A stretch of 64,000 bases of DNA from Cellulophaga sp. HaHaR_3_176 (GCF_019021925.1 NZ_CP058990.1:1046001-1110000); one strand, 5' to 3'. Shown: positions 54,699 to 63,692, numbered from the stretch's first letter. Notes: generated by a model not told the origin, from the sequence alone. Numbers and translations are program-made.

Positions 54699-55955
54699 TT
54701 AATTTATTTTAGCCTTTCTAAACCATAAATCTTCTAAACTCATATTTAAAGTAAATAAATGATAGTTTTCTTTAACAAGAGTGTTATCTAAAAGTCCTTT
54801 TGAACCATAACTATATGATAAATTGATCATAGAGTTAGAGTGCATGTTAATAGGTATTCCTATACCTGTAGTAAGGTTGAAGCCATCTATTTTTTTTCTA
54901 TTAACCTCTAAGTAACCATTATCGTAATTATACCCTAAACGGTATCTTATTCTATCTTTATACTTAAAACTTTTAGCATCTTTTAAAAATTCGACACCAA
55001 TACCATAAATATCTTGATCTACATATTTGCCAGTGTTTTCAAACTGGTTGGTAGCCGTCCAATAGTTTTTTTTATAATCACCACTCACTGTAAATGATTT
55101 GTAAAGTTTAGCACTGAAACCAATACCAACTTCTAATGGCAATTCAAAATTATCAGCAGCATCATTTTCGGCATCTTCAACAGTTACTTGAGAACCTTCA
55201 ATAGTTTTAGTTGCATAACGTGTAACACTTCCTTTTAATATAGATGGTGTGTTTATAATACTTCCGAAAGTAATATCATCATTTATATCATATTGCAATC
55301 CTAAGCCTAATCTTGCTCCTGTATAGTTTGTAGTTTCACTAAGTTCAAAATAACTACTATCTACTAAAAGCGATTCATTTTCTTCAATACTTCCAAAAAG
55401 TAAAGAACCACTTATACCTAATCTTAAATTGTCAAGTACAGAGTAGCCTATGTTTAACTTAAGATCGTTTAAAGAGCCTAAACCTGTTATTGTACTTTCA
55501 AAAGTTTGAGTACTACCTTCGATATTCGTACTTACACCCAGTAAAGAGTAACCAACATCACTATAAGGTATCATTGAAACCCCAGCACCAAGACCTTCAG
55601 CGATTCTAAAAGCAAATGCTAGATTAGAAAAGTTAACATTTGATTTTCCTTCAAAATTAGTTTTATTACTATAATTATTTATTTCGCCAGTAATACCTAT
55701 ATCATAAAAAAATGAATTTTGAGGTATTAATGCAAAATTTGAAGGGTTTAGGTTGTTTATTTCTGTAGCTGTTTTAATACCAATGCCAGTATACCCTAAA
55801 CCATTAGATTTACCGATACTTGTTTGGTTAACAACTCCAAGACCATATAGGGAGTAGGGAGAACTTGTTAAACCTTCTGATTGTGAAAATGTATTTAAAC
55901 AGAAAGTAAAAAATAATACAGATAATGTCAGAATGTTTTTATTAGTTATTTTCAT
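54699..55955 (-). CDS. outer-membrane beta-barrel protein
   Basis: A 418-residue exported protein: signal peptide (about 1-24, ending NTFSQ), then SSPYSLYGLGVVNQ and NNLNPSNFALI, a beginning shared by FadL/OmpP1-like Bacteroidota barrels, and about 14 amphipathic strands. Ends with a Trp/Phe-containing strand region. Its start overlaps the end of the DUF4270 gene by 14 bp, so they are translated together. The ATG at 55955 is preferred to an upstream one (55967) because the signal peptide begins there. Transport or structural role unknown. Confidence 0.75.
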   Translation of the reverse strand: MKITNKNILTLSVLFFTFCLNTFSQSEGLTSSPYSLYGLGVVNQTSIGKSNGLGYTGIGIKTATEINNLNPSNFALIPQNSFFYDIGITGEINNYSNKTNFEGKSNVNFSNLAFAFRIAEGLGAGVSMIPYSDVGYSLLGVSTNIEGSTQTFESTITGLGSLNDLKLNIGYSVLDNLRLGISGSLLFGSIEENESLLVDSSYFELSETTNYTGARLGLGLQYDINDDITFGSIINTPSILKGSVTRYATKTIEGSQVTVEDAENDAADNFELPLEVGIGFSAKLYKSFTVSGDYKKNYWTATNQFENTGKYVDQDIYGIGVEFLKDAKSFKYKDRIRYRLGYNYDNGYLEVNRKKIDGFNLTTGIGIPINMHSNSMINLSYSYGSKGLLDNTLVKENYHLFTLNMSLEDLWFRKAKIN

Positions 55956-57273
55956 CGTAAATAGCATATGTAATTTCTAATGTAGTTTTGTTATTTGTAG
56001 TTGTATTAGAACCGTTTAATATAAAACGATCAATAGTGGTCGAGTACGTACTCGGTATTAATAGTAAAGATTCGGTTGTATTTGTATCAGCAGTTAATAT
56101 GCTTTCGATATAGCTAGTTAATGGTATTTCGTAATACAATTCATTAAACTCTTCACTTTCATAATTTAAAATACCGTCAACCTCTGAACCGCTATTTTGG
56201 TATAGTTGCTGAATTAAATCGTTGTTTTTATCAACAGTATAAACCGAGAAATTATCTCTTAACATTAAGTTGTCATTATAAGAACCTGTTACAGGTTTAA
56301 TTTTTAAAACTGCATTCAACAATGTTCCTTTACCTTGTATATTTTGAATGGATTTTAAATATGGAAAGCTAATTTTAGTAGCAATACCAATACCACTTTG
56401 AATAAAAGTTTTATTATCACTATCAATACTATTTAAATCTATTTCAGAATTTGTGAGTGTTTGTAAATAATCAATTGGCTCTGTAGCTTTAATTTGATTG
56501 AAAAAAGGGTTAGGGGTTTCTGTAGTGTTTAAAGTAAAATCGATATAACTTTGTACAATATCATCTGCTTCAGATGTAGAGTGATAAAGTCTTAAGTAAC
56601 AAGTTTCTGAAGATTTTCCGAAACCAATAACAGAACCATTATCATCTTCACCAGGTACAAAAGCAACTCCTTTATATTTATTGAGAAACTCTTCATTATT
56701 TGTAATTAATTTTTTTTGTAAATCATCAAAAAGAGTATTTCCAAAATCATCATCAATTTTTATTTCAAGAGAATCTGAAGAAAAGGGCCTTGGTATATAA
56801 GAGATAAAACCTAAGTCATTTTCATTGTAAGTTACATTGCTTGTATTGTAATAATTGTCGCCTCTACCAACATCAAAATTATCATTCAGTTGTTTAATAT
56901 GTATTGTGTTTGTATTTAAGGTATCATTATAATAATAGCCATCATATTTTATGTAAAAGGCGATACTATCATATTTAGCTTCTGTATCAATGGTATATTC
57001 CGATGGCAGCAAACCCATATAGCTAGCACTTTGGGTTTTTCCGAATACGTCATCATTGTATTTACCAATCAACATTCTATCGGCAGTAGAAGTTATAATA
57101 CTATCAAACTTTATGGTAGCCATTTCAATCGTCATTGTGTCAATATTTATAACTCTACTATTACTACTCGTAAATACTTCACCAGCAACAAAGTCAGAAG
57201 TATTTAAAGTATCATCACTACAAGAAATTAAGAACCCGATAATAAGGCAAATAAGGCCAATTGCTTTTTTCAT
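55942..57273 (-). CDS. DUF4270 lipoprotein
   Basis: A 443-residue lipoprotein (lipobox FLISC followed by SDDTLN) matching the DUF4270 family. The typical early segment is MIGKYNDDVFGKTQSASYMG (read here as MLIGKYNDDVFG). Mostly beta structure, with the ending ESLLLIPSTYSTTIDRFIL. Function of DUF4270 is unknown, though it is widespread in Flavobacteriia. The reading frame extends to 57333, but the lipoprotein signal begins at the ATG at 57273. First gene of a two-gene unit with the barrel protein. Confidence 0.85.
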   Translation of the reverse strand: MKKAIGLICLIIGFLISCSDDTLNTSDFVAGEVFTSSNSRVINIDTMTIEMATIKFDSIITSTADRMLIGKYNDDVFGKTQSASYMGLLPSEYTIDTEAKYDSIAFYIKYDGYYYNDTLNTNTIHIKQLNDNFDVGRGDNYYNTSNVTYNENDLGFISYIPRPFSSDSLEIKIDDDFGNTLFDDLQKKLITNNEEFLNKYKGVAFVPGEDDNGSVIGFGKSSETCYLRLYHSTSEADDIVQSYIDFTLNTTETPNPFFNQIKATEPIDYLQTLTNSEIDLNSIDSDNKTFIQSGIGIATKISFPYLKSIQNIQGKGTLLNAVLKIKPVTGSYNDNLMLRDNFSVYTVDKNNDLIQQLYQNSGSEVDGILNYESEEFNELYYEIPLTSYIESILTADTNTTESLLLIPSTYSTTIDRFILNGSNTTTNNKTTLEITYAIYDENN

Positions 57274-57388
57274 TTTTAAAATTTTGAATAAAAATAGAAG
57301 AGGGGTGGGGTATAACTTTAGTTGAATAGACAAATACCAGTTATTATAAGACCAAGTCTTTATTTTTCAATACATAATCAGATATCCA

Positions 57389-57402
57389 TTTGGTAGATTA
57401 AA
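57389..57402 (+). promoter_or_regulatory. possible additional GntR-like operator
   Basis: TTTGGTAGATTAAA agrees with the first PL17 operator at 12 of 14 positions and lies 80 bp before a good -7 box for the kelch gene. It is single, with no 13-bp neighbour, so it may be coincidence. Confidence 0.3.
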
Positions 57403-57468
57403 TCGGCTATTTTATATGTTAAAAAGCAGCTTTTATCTATTGTGTTTCCGTGTAGGTTATTCCCATCA

Positions 57469-57476
57469 TAGTTTTG
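57469..57476 (+). promoter_or_regulatory. candidate -7 promoter box for the kelch lipoprotein gene
   Basis: TAGTTTTG matches TAnnTTTG and ends 34 bp before the ATG at 57511, in the divergent region opposite DUF4270. Confidence 0.45.
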
Positions 57477-57510
57477 GATTAAAATAAAAAGCAACTTTAA
57501 AAACTTAGGT

Positions 57511-58509
57511 ATGAATAAATTAAAATATCAATTTAAAATGGTTTCTATATTCAGTATGGCAATATTGGGTTTAAATAGTAGCTGTTCTGATGATGACGAT
57601 GACGATGAATTAGGAAACTGGATAGATAAATCTGTATTTGATGGTAGTCCAAGAAGTGGAGTTGCTGGTTTTACCATTGGTAATATTGGTTATATGGGTG
57701 TAGGTTATGATGGAGATGATTACTTAAATTCATTTTGGGCCTATGATATGGATGGTGACTATTGGTCTCAGAAAGCAGATTTTACAGGTGTTGCTAGAAA
57801 TGCAGCTGTAGGTTTTAAAATTGATAGTAAAGGATATATTGGTTCTGGTTATGATGGTTTAGATGAGTTAGGCGATTTTTATTCATATGATACGGGTTTA
57901 AATACATGGACTCAGATAGCAGATTTTCCATCAACACCAAGAAGAAGCGCAGTTGCTTTTGGTATTAATGGAGTAGGATATTTTGGTACTGGTTTTGACG
58001 GTGATAATGATCGTAAAGATTTTTGGAAATATAACCCAACAACTGATAGTTGGTCTGAACTAGTCGGTTTTGGTGGAAACAAAAGAAGAGCAGCAACAAC
58101 CTTTACAATTAATGATAAAGTGTATTTAGCAACTGGTATTGCTAACGGAGCTTATTTGACAGATTTTTGGGAATTTAATGCAGATACTGAAACATGGACA
58201 GCAAAATTAGATTTAGATGAAGAAGACGATTATACAATTACAAGAAGCAATGCTCTTGGTTTTTCTTTAGATGGTTATGGTTATATTGCTTGTGGAGATA
58301 GATCAGGTACTACAGCTACAGTATGGGAATATAAACCTTCATCTGATACTTGGGATTTAAAAACGAGTTTTGAGGGAACATCAAGATTAGATGGTATTGC
58401 TTTTTCAAATGAGATTAGAGCTTTTGTAGGCTTAGGGCGTTCAGGAAGTTTATATTTAGATAATTTATCTGAGTTTTTCCCGTTTGCAGAATATGATGAT
58501 GAAGATTAA
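57511..58509 (+). CDS. kelch-repeat lipoprotein
   Basis: A 332-residue lipoprotein (lipobox LNSSC followed by an acidic run SDDDDDDE, typical of surface lipoproteins) folded as a kelch beta-propeller. About six repeats of the pattern Gly-Tyr-(Ile/Met)-Gly ... Asp-Phe-Trp-x-Tyr-(Asp/Asn) ... Trp are visible, for example RSGVAGFTIGNIGYMG with NSFWAYD, and RRSAVAFGINGVGYFG with KDFWKYN. Likely a binding scaffold at the cell surface. Followed 34 bp on by a DUF4907 gene, then a LytS/LytTR pair. Confidence 0.85.
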   Translation: MNKLKYQFKMVSIFSMAILGLNSSCSDDDDDDELGNWIDKSVFDGSPRSGVAGFTIGNIGYMGVGYDGDDYLNSFWAYDMDGDYWSQKADFTGVARNAAVGFKIDSKGYIGSGYDGLDELGDFYSYDTGLNTWTQIADFPSTPRRSAVAFGINGVGYFGTGFDGDNDRKDFWKYNPTTDSWSELVGFGGNKRRAATTFTINDKVYLATGIANGAYLTDFWEFNADTETWTAKLDLDEEDDYTITRSNALGFSLDGYGYIACGDRSGTTATVWEYKPSSDTWDLKTSFEGTSRLDGIAFSNEIRAFVGLGRSGSLYLDNLSEFFPFAEYDDED

Positions 58510-58543
58510 TTATTTGTAAATCAACTTTTTAGGTAATTAAAAA

Positions 58544-58882
58544 ATGAAAATTGTAAAATTTGTAATAGCCTTAGCTTTATTAATTGGTTTATCTTTTATA
58601 GGTAAAACAGTAATTGAAAATGTTAAGCAAACAGAAAACCAAAGTTTATACACCGAAGTTTTTAAACAAGACAATGGTTATGGATATCAAATTTTAACCA
58701 ACAATAAAATTTTGATTAAGCAGAATTTTATACCAGCAATTCAAGGTGAGCACCCTTTTAAATCAAAAGAAGAAGCAGTACTCGTAGCTGAATTGGTAAA
58801 AAAGCAATTGTTAGAAAATAAAAGCCCAATAGTTAGTACTGATGATTTATCTAATTTAAAAATTGATACTACTAAATATTAA
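58544..58882 (+). CDS. DUF4907 family small exported protein
   Basis: A 112-residue protein with an N-terminal hydrophobic segment (about 5-22) that is a signal peptide or anchor, then the DUF4907 domain, seen as NGYGYQILTNNKILIKQNFIPAIQG and a helix ending EAVLVAELVKKQL. Function unknown. Co-transcribed with the kelch gene. Confidence 0.8.
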   Translation: MKIVKFVIALALLIGLSFIGKTVIENVKQTENQSLYTEVFKQDNGYGYQILTNNKILIKQNFIPAIQGEHPFKSKEEAVLVAELVKKQLLENKSPIVSTDDLSNLKIDTTKY

Positions 58883-58956
58883 CTGAGGTTCTTAAATAAT
58901 AAGTTGGTTAAAGCTTACTGAAAACGCTGTAAAACAGTCATTAACATTAGTTTAAC

Positions 58957-58999
58957 TTCATTAACCTGAAAATTCATTTGTAATTTTCAGGTTAATGAA
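58957..58999 (+). other. 18-bp inverted repeat between DUF4907 and the histidine kinase gene
   Basis: Perfect stem TTCATTAACCTGAAAATT / AATTTTCAGGTTAATGAA with a 7-base loop (CATTTGT). There is no T-run directly after it, so it is either an inefficient terminator for the kelch-DUF4907 unit or a structured operator ahead of the kinase. Confidence 0.6.
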
Positions 59000-59059
59000 T
59001 ATTAATAATATATATTCAATTTTTTTTTAAAAGAATAATACTTACCCTATAAATTTTGA

Positions 59060-60100
59060 ATGGAATTTAAAAGAAAATATTTAGGTCAAATTACAATCCA
59101 TCTCGTTTTATGGGTTTCATTTTATGGTCTGTTATCTTATCCATTTATAGTACAACAACAAAAACTTCCACCCGATTTACCTATTAGGTTGCTGCTAGCA
59201 ACAATAATATATTATCTTAATTTTTATTATTTAGTTCCGAAAATACTACTTAAAAAACGTACAATCAATTACATAGTTGTTTCTATCGCTATAATTGTTG
59301 TATTTACATTGGGAGTTGATTTGTTTGCTAAATTATTTATTGAAATAGATACTTCACCTAATTTACCAAATTGGAGATTAAGAGGAGAAAGGCATAGATT
59401 ACCAAATTTTAGAATGTTTTTTATGTACATTATAATGTTTGGTATCCCTTTTATAATTAGTTCATTATTGAGGATTTATGTAGAATGGAAAAAGAATGAA
59501 GATTTACGTAAAATTGTTGAAAAAGAAAAGATAAACTCAGAACTTCAGTTTTTAAAAGCACAGTTAAATCCGCACTTTTTATTCAATTCTTTAAATGCAA
59601 TTTACTCTTTGTCAGTAAAAAAATCTAATGATACTTCAGAAGCTATTATAAATTTAGCAGAGCTTATGAGGTATATGTTATATGAGGCAGATAAAGATAT
59701 AGTACCACTTCATAAAGAGTTAGAGTATATTAAAAATTATGTGCAATTACAAAGACTCAGGTTGTCTGATAGTGAAAATGTTACTTTAAAAATTTCAGGA
59801 GAAGATAGAGGTAAAGGAATACCGCCTCTATTATTTATTTCATTTATAGAAAACGCATTTAAATATGGAACAGATTTTCAAGGAAAAACAAATGTCAAAA
59901 TAATTTTTTCCATTTTTAAAGATTCTATCAACTTTAAGATTACCAATAAAATTGGGACTTTCAGAAAAGAATCAACAAATTTTGGAGTAGGTTTAGAAAA
60001 CATTAAAAACAGACTGAAATTACTGTATCCAGATTCTCATGATCTTATTGTAGATAATAACGGAGAAACATACATTGTTAAACTTACTTTAAAACTATAA
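59060..60100 (+). CDS. LytS-type sensor histidine kinase
   Basis: A 346-residue kinase of the His_kinase (PF06580) type. About four membrane helices (residues 12-30, 43-60, 70-90, 120-140) are followed by a coiled linker and the phospho-acceptor region LKAQLNPHFLFNSLNAIYSL with H172, then an ATPase domain (FIENAFKYG as the N box, GVGLENIKNRL as the G box). There is no separate sensor domain, so the membrane part senses the signal. The partner LytTR regulator starts 2 bp after its stop. Confidence 0.9.
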   Translation: MEFKRKYLGQITIHLVLWVSFYGLLSYPFIVQQQKLPPDLPIRLLLATIIYYLNFYYLVPKILLKKRTINYIVVSIAIIVVFTLGVDLFAKLFIEIDTSPNLPNWRLRGERHRLPNFRMFFMYIIMFGIPFIISSLLRIYVEWKKNEDLRKIVEKEKINSELQFLKAQLNPHFLFNSLNAIYSLSVKKSNDTSEAIINLAELMRYMLYEADKDIVPLHKELEYIKNYVQLQRLRLSDSENVTLKISGEDRGKGIPPLLFISFIENAFKYGTDFQGKTNVKIIFSIFKDSINFKITNKIGTFRKESTNFGVGLENIKNRLKLLYPDSHDLIVDNNGETYIVKLTLKL

Positions 60101-60102
60101 GT

Positions 60103-60834
60103 ATGAATTGTATAATTATTGATGACGAACCTTTAGCGATTGATATACTTATTGAATATTGTAGTAAGTTAGATTTTATTGAAATAGTTGGCACTTTTAC
60201 CAACCCTTTAAATGCTATTAGTATTATTAAAGAAAAAAAGGTAGACTTAATTTTTTGTGATATAGAAATGCCACAAATTAGCGGAATAGATTTTATTTCT
60301 TTATTAGATAATAAGCCTCTAGTTATTTTTACAACAGCCTACTCGCAATATGCAGTAGAAGGTTTTGAGCTAAATGCGGTAGATTATTTAGTTAAACCGA
60401 TACCTCATCATCGCTTTATAAAATCTGTTTTTAGAGCAAAAGAATTATTAACAAAAACAGTTCAACCGATACCAATAGAAGGAAATGTTTTTTCATCGAC
60501 AGGCGAAACATCAGAGTCTAAGAAATTTATTTTTGTAAAAGCAGAGTATGAAAGTATCAAATTAAATTTAGATGATATTGAGTACGTTCAAGGCCTTAAA
60601 GATTATTTGAAAATACATATTGTAAATACAAATAAAACGGTTTTAACACTTATGAATTTTAAAGAATTGTTAGACAAATTACCGTCCAATCAATTTTTAC
60701 GAGTGCATAAATCGTTTGTTGTAAATGTCAATTTTATAAAAACTGTACAAAGGAATAGAATAATTATAAACGATATTAGAATACCAATAGGAGAGAGCCA
60801 TAAGGCAGAGTTTTTCTCTATACTAGGTTTGTAA
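60103..60834 (+). CDS. LytTR-family response regulator
   Basis: A 243-residue regulator with a receiver domain (acidic pair in IIDDEP, phospho-acceptor D53 in FCDIEMPQ, KPI lysine at the end of VDYLVKPIP) and a C-terminal LytTR DNA-binding domain (about 145-243: SIKLNLDDIEYVQGLKDYLKIH, FLRVHKSFVVN). Works with the LytS kinase encoded immediately upstream. Targets are unknown; the kelch/DUF4907/DUF4270 genes beside it are obvious candidates. Confidence 0.92.
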   Translation: MNCIIIDDEPLAIDILIEYCSKLDFIEIVGTFTNPLNAISIIKEKKVDLIFCDIEMPQISGIDFISLLDNKPLVIFTTAYSQYAVEGFELNAVDYLVKPIPHHRFIKSVFRAKELLTKTVQPIPIEGNVFSSTGETSESKKFIFVKAEYESIKLNLDDIEYVQGLKDYLKIHIVNTNKTVLTLMNFKELLDKLPSNQFLRVHKSFVVNVNFIKTVQRNRIIINDIRIPIGESHKAEFFSILGL

Positions 60835-60838
60835 AAAG

Positions 60839-60870
60839 AAACCCTATAACTTTAAAAAGCTATAGGGTTT
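60839..60870. terminator. bidirectional terminator between the LytTR and kduD genes
   Basis: 10-bp stem AAACCCTATA / TATAGGGTTT; read leftward it is followed by CTTTTTAC, so it serves chiefly kduD and weakly the LytTR gene. Confidence 0.72.
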
Positions 60871-60913
60871 AGTATAAAAATAAGTATTGGTTGGTAATTT
60901 CAAGTACAATATA

Positions 60914-61708
60914 CTAATTTTCGTTAGAAGGTTTACCTATTGTAGCTAAAATACCTCCATCAACATATACAATATGTCCGTTTACAAAATTACTTGCTTT
61001 AGAAGATAAAAAGATAGCAGCACCTTCTAACTCTTCAGGATCACCCCATTTTCCAGATGGTGTTCTGTTTACAATAAAATCGTTAAAAGGGTGACCATCT
61101 ACACGAATAGGTGCCGTTTGCGAGGTAGCAAAATACCCAGGTCCAATACCATTAATTTGGATATTGTGTTTAGCCCATTCTGTAGCCATATTTCTAGTTA
61201 ACATTTTTAATCCGCCTTTTGCGGCAGCATATGCACCAACAGTATTTCTTCCCAATTCACTCATCATAGAGCAAATGTTTATTATTTTACCTTCTTTTCT
61301 TTGTATCATGCCTTTTACGACATGTTTAGAAACGATAAATGGACTTACTAAATCAACATCAATTACTTGCTTAAAGTCAGCAACTTCCATATCTTCTAAA
61401 GGAGTACGCTTAATAATACCAGCGTTATTAATTAAAATATCAATATTCCCTACTTCAGATTGTATTTTTTGAATAGCATCTATAACCTGAGCTTCATCAG
61501 TTACATTAAATTTGTAACCATACGCGGTAATACCTTCTGCTTTATACTCTTTTATAGCAGCATCTATTTTCTCTTGAGAAGAATTACCATTTACAATAAT
61601 GGTAGCTCCAGCTTTTCCTAGCCCTTTAGCCATAGACATACCCAAACCATGAGTACTACCAGTAACTAAAGCTATTTTCCCTGTTAAATCAAATAATGAT
61701 ATGCTCAT
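60914..61708 (-). CDS. kduD: 2-dehydro-3-deoxy-D-gluconate 5-dehydrogenase (KduD)
   Basis: A 264-residue SDR with all catalytic elements: GSTHGLG loop (about 17-23), NNAGI, Ser in NICSMMSELG and YAAAK with Tyr and Lys, then PGYFATSQTAPIR. The last block and the overall pattern are those of KduD/gluconate 5-dehydrogenase. It interconverts 2,5-diketo-3-deoxygluconate and KDG with NAD(H). Co-transcribed with and 1 bp downstream of kduI, which fixes the assignment. It gives a second route to KDG besides the SDR pair at 45-47 kb. Confidence 0.9.
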   Translation of the reverse strand: MSISLFDLTGKIALVTGSTHGLGMSMAKGLGKAGATIIVNGNSSQEKIDAAIKEYKAEGITAYGYKFNVTDEAQVIDAIQKIQSEVGNIDILINNAGIIKRTPLEDMEVADFKQVIDVDLVSPFIVSKHVVKGMIQRKEGKIINICSMMSELGRNTVGAYAAAKGGLKMLTRNMATEWAKHNIQINGIGPGYFATSQTAPIRVDGHPFNDFIVNRTPSGKWGDPEELEGAAIFLSSKASNFVNGHIVYVDGGILATIGKPSNEN

Positions 61709-61709
61709 A

Positions 61710-62549
61710 TTACTTTAAGTCTGTTATTTTAGCAACATCCATATCACCATAATCTAAATTTTCACCTGCCATTCCCCAAATAAAAGAATAGTTTGATGTT
61801 CCTGAACCAGAGTGAATAGACCATGGTGGAGAAATTACAGCTTGGTGGTTGTGCATCCAAATATGTCTTGTTTCATCAGGTTGCCCCATAAAATGACAAA
61901 CTGCTTGGTTTTCTGGTACATCTAAATAAAAGTAAACTTCCATTCTTCTATCATGAACGTGAGCAGGCATTGTATTCCAAACACTACCAGTTTTTAAAGT
62001 AGTCATTCCCATTTGTAATTGGCATGTCGTAACAATACCACCAATAATCATTTGGTTTACAGTTCTATGGTTTGCAGTTTCTAAAGAACCTAATTCAATT
62101 TTGTTAGCTTCGTCTAAACTTACTTTTTTAGTAGGGTAATTTGTATGAGCAGGAGCAGAGTTTATGTAATATTTTGCAGGTTTCGTTGCATCATCACTTT
62201 TAAAAACTACTTTTTTATCACCCATACCAATATATAAAGCATCTTTATGGCCTAAGGTATATGTAGTACCATCTACTTCAATAGTTCCGCTTTCTCCAAC
62301 GTTTATAATTCCCATTTCCCTTCTAGCTAAAAAGAATTCAGCCTTTAAGGGATCAATAGTTTCTAATTCAAGAGGAGAAGTAGGTACAGCTGAACCAGCA
62401 ATATATCTATCATAATGAGAATAAGTTAAAGATATTTTACCTTCTTCCATGATCTTATCAATTAAGAACTCATCTCTTAATTGTGTTGTATCATATTTTT
62501 TTACAGCTTCTGGACTAGATGCGTATCTAGATTCGTAATTTATTGACAT
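61710..62549 (-). CDS. kduI: 5-dehydro-4-deoxy-D-glucuronate isomerase (KduI)
   Basis: A 279-residue double-cupin enzyme that isomerises 5-keto-4-deoxyuronate (DEH/DKI) to 2,5-diketo-3-deoxygluconate. The zinc ligands of the family are visible: H197, H199, E204 (MPAHVHDRRMEVYF) and H246 (PWSIHSGSG), one residue offset from the E. coli numbering. RREMGIINVGESG is the usual N-cupin block. First gene of kduI-kduD; a dyad lies upstream beside the divergent LacI gene. Confidence 0.95.
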   Translation of the reverse strand: MSINYESRYASSPEAVKKYDTTQLRDEFLIDKIMEEGKISLTYSHYDRYIAGSAVPTSPLELETIDPLKAEFFLARREMGIINVGESGTIEVDGTTYTLGHKDALYIGMGDKKVVFKSDDATKPAKYYINSAPAHTNYPTKKVSLDEANKIELGSLETANHRTVNQMIIGGIVTTCQLQMGMTTLKTGSVWNTMPAHVHDRRMEVYFYLDVPENQAVCHFMGQPDETRHIWMHNHQAVISPPWSIHSGSGTSNYSFIWGMAGENLDYGDMDVAKITDLK

Positions 62550-62577
62550 ATATGTAAATTTTAATTCGGTATAATAA

Positions 62578-62605
62578 CAAAAATATAAAATAATCCAATC
62601 GATTG
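62578..62605 (-). promoter_or_regulatory. kduID promoter -7 box and LacI-type operator
   Basis: Minus-strand TATTTTTG (62585-62578) is an exact TAnnTTTG box 28 bp before the kduI ATG. Just upstream of it lies CAATCGATTG (62596-62605), a perfect CG-centred palindrome of the kind bound by LacI proteins; a repressor there would cover the promoter spacer. The divergent lacI gene is 77 bp away. Confidence 0.55.
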
Positions 62606-62681
62606 TATGTTTTTATCGTAAAATAAATTTACTTTTAAAACCACGTTATTCTATTTTCGAGAACTTTTAATAATTTTTTAC

Positions 62682-63692
62682 ATGAAAAATGTAACCATTC
62701 ATGAAATTGCAAGGGCATTAAAAATTGATAGTTCTACCGTATCTAGAGCTTTAAATAATAGTGACCGAGTAAAAGAGAGTACAAAAAAACTTATTCTAAA
62801 AAAAGCAGAAGAGTTAGGTTATAGGCGTAATGTGTTGGCTTCTAACTTAAGAAAGCGTAAAGGGAATACGATTGGTGTTGTAATACCGCGTGTGTCTAGA
62901 CACTTCTTTTCTTCGGCAATTGCAGGTATAGAAAAAGTTGCGCAAGAGGCTGGTTTTAATGTTATAATAAGTCAATCATTAGAGCAGTTTGATAGAGAAG
63001 AACGTATTGTCGAAAATTTAATATCGAATAGGGTAGATGGTATTTTAATATCTGTTTCTATGGAGACAAAAAAAGCGGATCATTTAGCTAATTGTATTAA
63101 AAATGGAATTCCCTTTGTGTTTTTTGACAGGCATTTAGAGGGTTTTCCTGAATCAGGAAGAGTAATTATTGACGATAATTTTGGGGGATTTACAGCTACT
63201 GAACATTTGATAAATAAAGGATGTAAGCGAATTGCTCATTTTTCAGGACCACAAGATTTACATGTATATAAAAATAGGTTAGAAGGATATAAGAAAGCCT
63301 TAGCAAAACATAATTTAGCCTATAGCTCTGATACTCCTAGTCGATTAACAGAGGCTGATGGTACACTTTTAGCAAAAAAAATACTGAAAGATTTTAAAGA
63401 TATTGATGGTGCTTTTTTTGCAAATGATATTTCAGCAATTGCAGCGATGAAGTATTTAAAAAAGGCAGGTATAAGAATTCCTGAAGACATAGCGATAGTT
63501 GGTTTTAGTAACGAGCCAATGTCTGAAGTTATAGAACCATCTTTAACTACAATAGATCAATCGGGAGAGATAATAGGTAAAAAAGCTTGCGAATTATTAA
63601 TCGATAATATTGCTAAAGGAAATAGAGTATTTAATAATGAAGCAGTTGTTTTTGAACCTAAACTTATAGAACGAGATTCTACCAAAAAATAA
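62682..63692 (+). CDS. LacI family transcriptional regulator of kduID
   Basis: A 336-residue repressor: N-terminal helix-turn-helix and hinge (TIHEIARALKIDSSTVSRALNN, then ELGYRRNVLASNLR) and a periplasmic-binding-protein-like sugar domain (TIGVVIPRVSRHFFSSAIAGIE, FFDRHLEG, AIVGFSNEPMSEVIEPSLTTI). Divergent to kduI with an intervening CG-centred palindrome, so it most likely represses kduID and probably itself; the effector would be a uronate-derived keto acid. Separate from the GntR regulator of the main alginate genes. Confidence 0.9.
   Translation: MKNVTIHEIARALKIDSSTVSRALNNSDRVKESTKKLILKKAEELGYRRNVLASNLRKRKGNTIGVVIPRVSRHFFSSAIAGIEKVAQEAGFNVIISQSLEQFDREERIVENLISNRVDGILISVSMETKKADHLANCIKNGIPFVFFDRHLEGFPESGRVIIDDNFGGFTATEHLINKGCKRIAHFSGPQDLHVYKNRLEGYKKALAKHNLAYSSDTPSRLTEADGTLLAKKILKDFKDIDGAFFANDISAIAAMKYLKKAGIRIPEDIAIVGFSNEPMSEVIEPSLTTIDQSGEIIGKKACELLIDNIAKGNRVFNNEAVVFEPKLIERDSTKK

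Noticed and set aside
55823..55836. Operator-like TTTGGTTAACAACT
   Set aside because: It lies inside the outer-membrane barrel gene and only the left half matches; chance is enough in AT-rich coding DNA.
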